From Gimesia benthica (lineage in GTDB: Bacteria > Planctomycetota > Planctomycetia > Planctomycetales > Planctomycetaceae), in assembly GCF_009720525.1 (NCBI RefSeq), contig NZ_CP043930.1, forward strand, positions 7,762,001 to 7,826,000: a stretch of 64,000 nt of DNA, written 5' to 3'. The translations under genes and the position numbers were made by a program. The notes below the pieces were generated by a model. It was given only the letters and a program-made list of their open reading frames with translations. It searched no databases and was not told the DNA's origin. This document shows positions 51,029-58,771 of the stretch, in pieces. The first letter of the stretch is position 1, and each line of letters opens with the position of its first letter.

Positions 51029-52840
51029 TCAGTCTGCTTTCGCACCCTGCGCCACCAGCAACCGCCGATAGTTCTCACCCAGGATCAGGAATTTCTCCTG
51101 TTCGGTGATCTGCGCACAGGTGACTTTGCACAATTCGGTTCCCAGTGAGCGTGAGGGGAGATGGCTTCCAAAGACCACGCGTTCGGCCCCCAGTTCGCGG
51201 ACGGCCATTTCAATGAAGCCCGCCGTCGGGTCGAAGCCGGAAGTCTCGACGAGAATATTCCCGCAATCCCGGACCGCGCGGATGCCTTGTTCCCATTCGC
51301 CACCTGCGTGGGCGCACAGGAATTGCTGGTCGGGAAATCGTTTGGCCAGAACCACGAGGTCGTCCGGCGTTGATTCACCCGGTCCCCCTTTGCCACCAGT
51401 CTTGAACCAGGTGTGCTGCATGATCACGCCGTTCAACTCGCCAATGCGTTCGACCAGCGGGTTGAAGTTCGGGTGCGTGCAGACCTGTGCCCCGGGACCA
51501 CTGCTGGCGAAATAGACGCCCCGCATCGGCCCGTCCTTGATCCACTGATCCAAAGCCGCCAGGGAAGCCGGCACATCGTTGGCATTCAGCTGCATCATCC
51601 CGATTAACAAATCGGGCCAGCGCTCCAGCGGTTTCAGTATTACGTCAGGTTGCTCCCGCAGCAGTTGCTCCAGCTGGGAATCACTGGTTGTGCCCAGTCC
51701 CACATGCGCGAAGTAACACAGTTTTTCAAACTGACCGGTGCGGGCAGCGGGCAGGGCACGCTCAATATCCGCGATCAGGCGGCTACTCCCGTCCCGTCCC
51801 GGATTCGAATGTGAGGGGGTGAAGTAGGAATCCCAGATGCGATAGCGTTTCAACTGTGCTTGACCAGGCAGCCCGGCATGAATTAGTTCGGCGTCGATCG
51901 TTGTGGGCAGGGGCTCTGGTTTACGTTCCCGAACGGCAGAAGCCTGCTTCTCCCGACAAGTGCTCAGCAGGCGACTGGCATTTCCCGACAGCAGGGCGGC
52001 CAGCGCCGGTGCGTCGAGCTTGCGGGCTTCATAAACACGCACCAGTGGTGCTTCAGGAATCAGAAACGGCGCATGACTGCCAAACAGGACCCGCCCCGAC
52101 GGAGCAGCTTCGATCAGATTTGGTACGCCATCGGTTCCATCCACGCGAGCGGTATCGAAATAGATACCGGGTGTCTCTTCCAGCTGTTTCAGCAGCGGTG
52201 AACGCGGACGCGCGTTAAGCAGTTGGACTTTGCAGTCGGGAATCTGCTTGACCACTTCCGAAAGCGGCTGTAAATCCAGATCAGCCACACGCAACAGATG
52301 ACTCTGCGTACGCGTGTCTTCCAGCGAAACGACAATCTGCACCAGAACCTTCTGACTGGCTGCCTGTTTCAAAAGTTCCTGAAATCGGGGATCATCCAAA
52401 GCGTAACCATGATATCCGGGGTAAACCCGCACGCCTGGCATCTGATGCAAGGAGATACAATCCCGGAAATCGTCTTCCCAGCCCGGCAGTGACACATTGA
52501 TCGTGCCGAACGGTATCAGTTCGGGATACTTCTGACATTCCTCAGCCAGTCGCTGATTGACGGAAGCCAGATCGCGATGCAGAATGCCTTCATAACTGCC
52601 GGCCCAGGCTTGTAGCACGCCCAGCGAGCGCAGCTTCTTGACCAGCAGAGAGGTCTCATCCAGTGGGAGCTGACGAAAAGGCCAGTCGAACAGGCTGACA
52701 TTGGTATCGATGATCGTTGGTCGCGCATCTTTAGGATCGGTTGCCTGACTGAGACTGTTTCCCAACGCGACTGCGACACCAGCTGTCGCAGCACACTGTA
52801 GTAGTTCACGACGTGTCAGACCTGATTCGGACCGGTTCAA
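51029..52840 (-). CDS. Tandem amidohydrolase-fold protein with Tat leader and missing metal ligands
   Basis: A 603-residue protein. Twin-arginine leader TRRELLQCAATAG near residues 9-21. Two amidohydrolase_2-like TIM-barrel halves follow: residues about 40-290 (IIDTNVSLFDWPFRQLP ... VLFGSHAPFLIPEAP) and about 330-595 (RIWDSYFTP ... LCAHAGGEWEQG ... VVFGSHLPSRS). In ordinary members the first strand has H-x-H and the late motif reads GSD; here they read DTN/WDS and GSH in both halves, so metal binding looks lost or rearranged. The start is TTG overlapping the upstream DUF1501 stop (TTGA). Last gene of the five-gene operon. Function unknown. Confidence 0.75.
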   Translation of the reverse strand: MNRSESGLTRRELLQCAATAGVAVALGNSLSQATDPKDARPTIIDTNVSLFDWPFRQLPLDETSLLVKKLRSLGVLQAWAGSYEGILHRDLASVNQRLAEECQKYPELIPFGTINVSLPGWEDDFRDCISLHQMPGVRVYPGYHGYALDDPRFQELLKQAASQKVLVQIVVSLEDTRTQSHLLRVADLDLQPLSEVVKQIPDCKVQLLNARPRSPLLKQLEETPGIYFDTARVDGTDGVPNLIEAAPSGRVLFGSHAPFLIPEAPLVRVYEARKLDAPALAALLSGNASRLLSTCREKQASAVRERKPEPLPTTIDAELIHAGLPGQAQLKRYRIWDSYFTPSHSNPGRDGSSRLIADIERALPAARTGQFEKLCYFAHVGLGTTSDSQLEQLLREQPDVILKPLERWPDLLIGMMQLNANDVPASLAALDQWIKDGPMRGVYFASSGPGAQVCTHPNFNPLVERIGELNGVIMQHTWFKTGGKGGPGESTPDDLVVLAKRFPDQQFLCAHAGGEWEQGIRAVRDCGNILVETSGFDPTAGFIEMAVRELGAERVVFGSHLPSRSLGTELCKVTCAQITEQEKFLILGENYRRLLVAQGAKAD

Positions 52841-54300
52841 CTGATGATCTCCTTGACCACGCGGGGCGGCTTGACCCCGGTCAGCCGCTCTTCCAGTCCA
52901 CTGCGGGTGAAGTGCAGTTTCTGATGATGCAGACCCAGCAGGTGTAGAATGGTCGCATGGAAGTCATGCACGCTCACCGGATTCTCGACGACGCTGTGTC
53001 CGAAATCGTCGGTGACGCCGTAGGTGGTGCCCCCTTTCACGCCACCGCCGGCCATCCAGGATGTGAAGGCCTGCATGTTGTGGTCGCGGCCCGAATAGCC
53101 GTTCGATGATTTCTGCGTGGTCGGCGTCCGTCCGAATTCACCGCCCCAGATGACCAGCGTGTTATCGAGCAGTCCCCGCTGTTTCAGGTCACGCAGCAGG
53201 CCAGCCACCGGTTTGTCCGTGCGTTCGCACATCAGGCGATGGTTGGCATTCAGGTCGGCGTGACTGTCCCATGGTTGTTCTTCCAGGAAGATCTGCACAA
53301 ACCGGACGCCCCGTTCCACCAGACGGCGGGCCAGCAGACAGCGACGACCATACGAGTCGGTCGCTTTCTCGCCGATACCATACTGTTCCAGTGTGGGTTT
53401 CGTTTCCTTGGAAAGGTCCAGGGCCTCGGTAGCCGACATCTGCATCCGCGCCGCCAGGCTGTAGGACTCGATGCGGGCATCCAGCAGCGGATTATAAGGG
53501 CGTTCTTTCCGATGAATTTCATCCAGCTGGTTCAGCAGTTTCTGCGCGGACTCGGTCACCGCGGAAGGTTGTTCGTACTGAGGTTTAAGGTTCAGGATTG
53601 GCGAACCGGTCGGACGCAGCCGCGTTCCCTGGTAAGTCGGAGGCAGAAAGCCGGCTGTCCAGTTACGGGTACCGTTCTTGGGAGCCCCCAGGGGATCGGT
53701 CAGCACGACATACGCGGGCAGGTTCTGATTTTCGGTGCCCAGCCCGTAGACGGTCCAGGAACCAAAAGTGGGATAGCCCATGAACAGCCGCCCGCTGTGA
53801 ATTTTATACAGGGCATTGTCGTGGTTGGGGTGGTCGGTCCACATCGAGTTGATCAGACAGAGTTCGTCAGTCATCTTCGCGGTTTCCGGCAGGACGTCGG
53901 CCATCCACATTCCTGATTCCCCGTGGCGGGCGAACTTGTATTGTCCGCCCAGCATTTCTCCGATACTGCTCGTGTTCGAGTTTCCCAGGTCTTCGATGTT
54001 TCCCGGGTAGGGTTTGCCATCCATCTTGTCGAGCACCGGCTTGGGATCGAACAGATCCATCTGGCTCGGCCCCCCGTTCATAAACAGGTGGATCACCGAT
54101 GTCGCTTTGGGCGGATGGTGCGGTTCCTTCGGTTTCAGGTCGTACTGTTGTGGCGCATGTTCTGACTCGGATGCGAGCGCCTGCGTTCCGCCAAAAAAGT
54201 CCTGGCAGAACAGGTGCGTCAGCGCTGCGCCCATGATGCCATCACTGGTCCGGGCAAAAAAGTCACGACGTGTCTGCAGTGGTTCGGAAGAATGCTTCAT
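52837..54300 (-). CDS. DUF1501 protein with Tat leader (operon copy 2)
   Basis: A 487-residue DUF1501 protein. Tat motif TRRDFFARTSDGIMG near residue 10. Family motifs are LFMNGGPSQMDLFDPKP near 74, WGGEFGRTPTTQKSSNGYSGRDHN near 390, and a C-terminal VHDFHATILHLLGLHHQKL. I take ATG 54300 (MKHSSEPLQ); a TTG at 54312 would overlap the upstream stop by 8 bases. It follows a cytochrome/DUF1549/DUF1553 gene, the standard planctomycete pairing, and shows strong similarity in layout to the DUF1501 gene at 57287-58771, so the pair is duplicated. Role undefined. Confidence 0.85.
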   Translation of the reverse strand: MKHSSEPLQTRRDFFARTSDGIMGAALTHLFCQDFFGGTQALASESEHAPQQYDLKPKEPHHPPKATSVIHLFMNGGPSQMDLFDPKPVLDKMDGKPYPGNIEDLGNSNTSSIGEMLGGQYKFARHGESGMWMADVLPETAKMTDELCLINSMWTDHPNHDNALYKIHSGRLFMGYPTFGSWTVYGLGTENQNLPAYVVLTDPLGAPKNGTRNWTAGFLPPTYQGTRLRPTGSPILNLKPQYEQPSAVTESAQKLLNQLDEIHRKERPYNPLLDARIESYSLAARMQMSATEALDLSKETKPTLEQYGIGEKATDSYGRRCLLARRLVERGVRFVQIFLEEQPWDSHADLNANHRLMCERTDKPVAGLLRDLKQRGLLDNTLVIWGGEFGRTPTTQKSSNGYSGRDHNMQAFTSWMAGGGVKGGTTYGVTDDFGHSVVENPVSVHDFHATILHLLGLHHQKLHFTRSGLEERLTGVKPPRVVKEIIS

Positions 54301-54304
54301 CGTA

Positions 54305-57181
54305 CTAGTCAATATAAAGAAATGCAGCGGAATTCAGGATCGTATGACAATACGTCTCCAGGGCCGCCTGGGAATTTTCGTTCCAGCTGGTCTCCAGTTC
54401 CTTGAGAGTCGCAACCCCCAGTTTACGTTCAGTTTCACTGGGGGGACGACACAGAGCCATTTCGTAAACCAGCTCAACGCGGGCTGCAGGGGAGTCCAGG
54501 TTCTGTTTCGCCAGTGTCTGCTGAACCCGGTCCGCAAAGGCCACCGCCAGGTCGCGGACTCGTTCATTGTTCATCAGCATCAGTGACTGGGGTGATACCG
54601 TAGAAATACTCCGTGTGACACAGTTGGGACCCATTTCGGGATAATCGAAGGTGTCCAGCATCGTCGGGATCTGGGTCCGTCGATATTGCAGATAGATACT
54701 GCGTCTCCAGCCCCCCTCGGCGGTCGCGTTTGCGCTCACCAGACCATTCTGATCGACGCTGACCGAATCGGGAGGACCGCCGGCATCATCGTCCAGTTTT
54801 CCCGAGATAAACAGCAGGGAATCGCGGAGTGCTTCCGCATTCATCCGCCGCAGCGGGAAATGTGACAGCAGGCGATTCTGCGGATCGTGTTTCTGAATCG
54901 CGTCAGTAATCTGACTCGACTGGCGATAGGTTCGGGAGTTCATAATCAGGCGGTGCAGCTCTTTGATGCTCCAACCCTCTTCGACGAAGCGGACGGCCAG
55001 CCAGTCCAGCAGTTCGGGATGCGAAGGACGTTCCCCTTTGACGCCGAAATTCTCCAGTGATTTGACCAGGCCGGTTCCGAAATGATGATACCAGATGCGG
55101 TTTACCATAACCCGCGCGGTCAGCGGATGATCGTCCCGCGTCAACCAGCGGGCCAGTGCCAGACGACGACCGGTTTTCGGAGTGCCCTCGGGGAAGGGGG
55201 GCTTGACGACGAACGGCGTTCCCGGCGGATCCAGCACGGCAGGTGCACCCGGACCAACCAGTTCACCCGGCTGCGCGTGTTCTCTGCGTCTCAGGATATA
55301 CGTGGGGGAAGGGCGTCCGCGATCCCAGAGTGCACGAATCGTCAAAGGCGGTTCCATCTTCGCCTGTACGCGTGCTGTTTCCTGATCGGTCTCCTTTAGT
55401 CGCTGTTTAGCCGCCTGCACTGCGTCATTACAGGCTGTTTCCGGCATGAGTTCCGCGGTTCTCAGCTTTTCGACCAGAATTCGCTGTTCCTGCGTCCGGT
55501 TGTTATCGGCGATTTTCAGGGCCCGCAGCGTTTTCTGGCGATCCTCTTCACTCTGCTCCGGATAATGCTGCTTGAGCAGTTCCAGCTGCAGATCTGCTTC
55601 CACCTTTCTGCGCTGGGCGGCGAGCTGCTTCAGCTCTTTGTTGAGGACCGGATTGGTCTGTTTGACCCGTTGTTTCTGTTCCGGGGTGCCCAGTTCCAAC
55701 GAACGATTCTTGAATGTGAGCCAGTCGTATTCGTCCAGTGCTCCCTGGAAAACCGCTTTGAACCGGTAATAATCCCGGTGGGGAATCGGATCATACTTAT
55801 GCGAATGACAGCGGGCACATTCCATGGTCAGCCCCATGACACCTGAGCCCATGACGTTAATCGCGTCGTCGATCACTCCCAGCCGCTCCGGGACGAAGTT
55901 CATCGTGCGGGAACCGGTCTGGTCGATCCCCATTCGCAGGAATCCGGTAGCGACAAGATTGTCGACCATTTCCTGGGTGACTTCAGGAGCTTTCTGCACG
56001 TCGATCAGTTCATCGCCGGCAATCTGTTCCAGCAGAAAGCGATCATAAGGTTTGTCTTTGTTGAAGGCGTCGATGACGTAATCGCGGTACTTCCAGGCGA
56101 CGGCCCGCAGCGGATCCGAGGAGACACCCCCTTCAGAATCAGCATAGCCGGCGACATCCAGCCAGTAACGTCCCCAGCGTTCTCCATAGTGGGGTGACGC
56201 CAGTAACTGATCGATCATTGTCTGATACCAGTGCGGATCGTCGCTGGTTCGCCAGTACTTCCATTCTTCAACGGCAGGGGGCATGCCGATCAGATCGACA
56301 TAGGCACGGCGAATTAAAGTGTCGCGGTCCGCTTCCGGGGAGAAATCCAGTTCGTGTGCCTTGAGTTGTTTCTGGATCAACTCATCGATGGACTTCACAC
56401 CTTGCGGTGCTTGGGGTGGTTGAAAGGCCCAGTGCTCGCGATCTTCTGCAGTCACCAGGGGATCCGGTCCCGTGGTGGCGACGTCGGGAGCGATATCAGC
56501 CACCGGAGCACCGGCGGCAATCCAGTTCTTCAGTTTCTCGACTTCCGATTCCGGAGGTCGGCGGACAAAGAATTTCAGCAGCAGTTCACGCGGCGGACAG
56601 GCCTGGCTTTCAATCCGCTTGATCATCAGGCTTTCTTCCGGTTTGCCTGCGACAAAAGCGGGGCCATGTTCGCCCCCTTTCTGCATGCTGGCCGGCGTGC
56701 GCAGATCGAGGCCGCCCCGTTTGAGTTCCGCGCCATGACAGGCGGTGCACCGCAGCAAGACAATCGGCAGCACATCGTGCTGGTTGAGCTTCTCCTCTTC
56801 CAGTTGAATCGGCTTGTCTGCCTGGGCTCCCGTTTCAAGCCATTTGCGGATCAGCGCCAGCTCGTCTTCAGTCAACTGTGGTGAATCATCGGGAGGCATG
56901 CCGCCTCCATCGATCATGATCCACAACAGGCTCTCATCGACAGTTTCCGCCAGCGATGATTCCCCCGATTCGCCCCCTTTATGCAGGCCTTCGATGCGGG
57001 AGAGATCCAGTCCCCCCTTACGGACCTTATCCCAGTGACATTTGCCGCACCTGGCGGAAAAAATGGGCTGAATGTCCGATTCGAAAACGGGCGTTTTTTT
57101 CTCCTCAGCGGATCCGGTTTGTGCAGAAAATGAGCTCAGCAGGAGCAGAAACAGGAGTAGAGCACATCGCTTGAAATTCAT
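54305..57181 (-). CDS. Secreted multidomain cytochrome c/DUF1549/DUF1553 protein (copy 2)
   Basis: A 958-residue exported protein. Signal peptide 1-25. Two planctomycete cytochrome-c domains carry heme motifs C45GKCH and C145TACH. Then come DUF1549 (about 260-470, with YGERWGRYWLDVAGYADSEG and CARCHSHKYDPIPHRDYYRF, a third CxxCH at about 457) and DUF1553 (about 680-930, with RVMVNRIWYHHFGTGLV and HPELLDWLAVRFVEEGWSIK). A charged helical linker (about 500-600) separates them. Likely periplasmic or cell-surface electron-transfer-linked enzyme, partner of the following DUF1501 protein; reaction unknown. Confidence 0.88.
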   Translation of the reverse strand: MNFKRCALLLFLLLLSSFSAQTGSAEEKKTPVFESDIQPIFSARCGKCHWDKVRKGGLDLSRIEGLHKGGESGESSLAETVDESLLWIMIDGGGMPPDDSPQLTEDELALIRKWLETGAQADKPIQLEEEKLNQHDVLPIVLLRCTACHGAELKRGGLDLRTPASMQKGGEHGPAFVAGKPEESLMIKRIESQACPPRELLLKFFVRRPPESEVEKLKNWIAAGAPVADIAPDVATTGPDPLVTAEDREHWAFQPPQAPQGVKSIDELIQKQLKAHELDFSPEADRDTLIRRAYVDLIGMPPAVEEWKYWRTSDDPHWYQTMIDQLLASPHYGERWGRYWLDVAGYADSEGGVSSDPLRAVAWKYRDYVIDAFNKDKPYDRFLLEQIAGDELIDVQKAPEVTQEMVDNLVATGFLRMGIDQTGSRTMNFVPERLGVIDDAINVMGSGVMGLTMECARCHSHKYDPIPHRDYYRFKAVFQGALDEYDWLTFKNRSLELGTPEQKQRVKQTNPVLNKELKQLAAQRRKVEADLQLELLKQHYPEQSEEDRQKTLRALKIADNNRTQEQRILVEKLRTAELMPETACNDAVQAAKQRLKETDQETARVQAKMEPPLTIRALWDRGRPSPTYILRRREHAQPGELVGPGAPAVLDPPGTPFVVKPPFPEGTPKTGRRLALARWLTRDDHPLTARVMVNRIWYHHFGTGLVKSLENFGVKGERPSHPELLDWLAVRFVEEGWSIKELHRLIMNSRTYRQSSQITDAIQKHDPQNRLLSHFPLRRMNAEALRDSLLFISGKLDDDAGGPPDSVSVDQNGLVSANATAEGGWRRSIYLQYRRTQIPTMLDTFDYPEMGPNCVTRSISTVSPQSLMLMNNERVRDLAVAFADRVQQTLAKQNLDSPAARVELVYEMALCRPPSETERKLGVATLKELETSWNENSQAALETYCHTILNSAAFLYID

Positions 57182-57286
57182 ATTGATGCAGGCAGGTGGG
57201 AGTGAGGTTTCAGGTAAGCGCGGCGATTTACTTAACTATATTTAGATTCTAGTGCAAAAGAGCAGGTCATTCAAGACAAAAATACA

Positions 57287-58771
57287 TCAGGACAGCAGTT
57301 CCTGAATGACGTGACCATGCACGTCGGTCAGGCGGCGTTCGATTCCGTTATGATAAAACGTCAGTTTCGTGTGATCGATCCCCAACAGATGCAGGGCCGT
57401 GGCGTGCAGATCATAGCTGTAGGCCGGCGAGTCGACCGCTTTGAAGCCCAACTCATCGGTGGCCCCATAACCGACGCCCCCTTTGATGCCACCTCCCGCC
57501 AGCCAGGATGTGAAAGCGCCCGCGTTATGGTCGCGCCCCTTACTCTGTTTTCCCTGGCCCGCCGGTTGTCGACCAAACTCGGTGGTACAAATGACGAGCG
57601 TGTCCTCCAGCATGCCCCGCTGTTTCAGATCCTGCAGCAACGCTGCGGCTCCGGTATCGAGCACCGCGCCCCAGTAGCCGTGGTCGCGGACCAGGTCTTC
57701 GTGGCTGTCCCAGTTCGGACGAATTTTTTTGGCTGTCGTGTTCTCCGCACCGCAGTAAATCTGCACGAACCGCACACCCCGTTCCGCCAGTCTCCGCGCC
57801 AGCAGGCACTGTCGTCCGAAGGGACCGATTTCGGGATGATCGACATCATACAGGTCGCGGGTCGCGGTCGTCTCGGAGGCGAGGTCGGTGACTTCCGGTG
57901 CACTTAACTGCAGGCGGGCTGCCATCTCATACGCCTTGATCCGCGCATCCAGTTCGCTGTTCCCGGAGCGGGGCTGCTGATGCAGGCGATTCAGTTTCTG
58001 GAGAAAGTCGAGTCCCGGCTGTTCACTCTGTTTTGTCTGCGCAGCGAACTCGTCCGGCGGAAAGAGGTCCGCAATCGGCTGCCGGGGATTGGATGTATCG
58101 AGTGTGGTCGCCTGGTGCACCGCGGGCAGAAATCCGGCTCCCCAGTTGATGATGCCCCCGGGCGGCAGTCCCCGTGGATCGGGCAGTACGACGAATGCGG
58201 GCAGATCTTCCGCCTCACTGCCCAGTCCGTAAGTCACCCAGGCTCCCATGCTGGGAAAGCCGGGCAGCGTGAACCCCGTATTCATCATGAAACAGGCGGG
58301 GCCATGCAGGGCCGTTTTGCTGTGCATGGAATAAATGAACGACATATCATCGATGCAGTTGGCCAGCTTGGGAAACAGATCACTCATCCAGAGGCCCGAT
58401 TCCCCATGCCGTTTGAATTTCCAGAAACCAGGCTGACAGTTGCCCGGTTTCGACGCGAAGAACTGCAGCTTGCCGTCCGGGTCAAAGGGCTGTCCCGCCC
58501 GTTTCTCCAGCGCCGGTTTATAATCGAAGGTGTCAACATGGCTCATTCCGCCCGGACAGAAAATCTGAATCACGCGTTTCGCCCGTGCAGGATAGTGCGG
58601 TTCAGCCTTCGTTTCACCGGCCAGCATCGCCAGTAAGGCCATGCCACTGAAGCCGCCCCCCGCAGTCTGCAGAAATTGACGACGCGAGAACAGCGGCGCG
58701 GCTGCTGACACTTCTGGCTGCTGCGACAGCGACTCTTTCTGTTGAGGTTTAATCCACATAGACAAACTCAT
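57287..58771 (-). CDS. DUF1501 protein with Tat leader (operon copy 1)
   Basis: A 494-residue DUF1501 protein. Tat motif SRRQFLQTAGGGFSGMALL near residues 29-48, preceded by an unusually long about 28-residue hydrophilic lead. Motifs are IFCPGGMSHVDTFDYKP near 70, TTEFGRQPAGQGKQSKGRDHN near 392 and YDLHATALHLLGIDHTKL near 449. The ATG at 58771 overlaps the upstream gene by 23 bases; an internal ATG at 58759 (MWIKPQQ) is an alternative. Translationally coupled partner of the DUF1549/DUF1553 gene before it. Confidence 0.86.
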   Translation of the reverse strand: MSLSMWIKPQQKESLSQQPEVSAAAPLFSRRQFLQTAGGGFSGMALLAMLAGETKAEPHYPARAKRVIQIFCPGGMSHVDTFDYKPALEKRAGQPFDPDGKLQFFASKPGNCQPGFWKFKRHGESGLWMSDLFPKLANCIDDMSFIYSMHSKTALHGPACFMMNTGFTLPGFPSMGAWVTYGLGSEAEDLPAFVVLPDPRGLPPGGIINWGAGFLPAVHQATTLDTSNPRQPIADLFPPDEFAAQTKQSEQPGLDFLQKLNRLHQQPRSGNSELDARIKAYEMAARLQLSAPEVTDLASETTATRDLYDVDHPEIGPFGRQCLLARRLAERGVRFVQIYCGAENTTAKKIRPNWDSHEDLVRDHGYWGAVLDTGAAALLQDLKQRGMLEDTLVICTTEFGRQPAGQGKQSKGRDHNAGAFTSWLAGGGIKGGVGYGATDELGFKAVDSPAYSYDLHATALHLLGIDHTKLTFYHNGIERRLTDVHGHVIQELLS

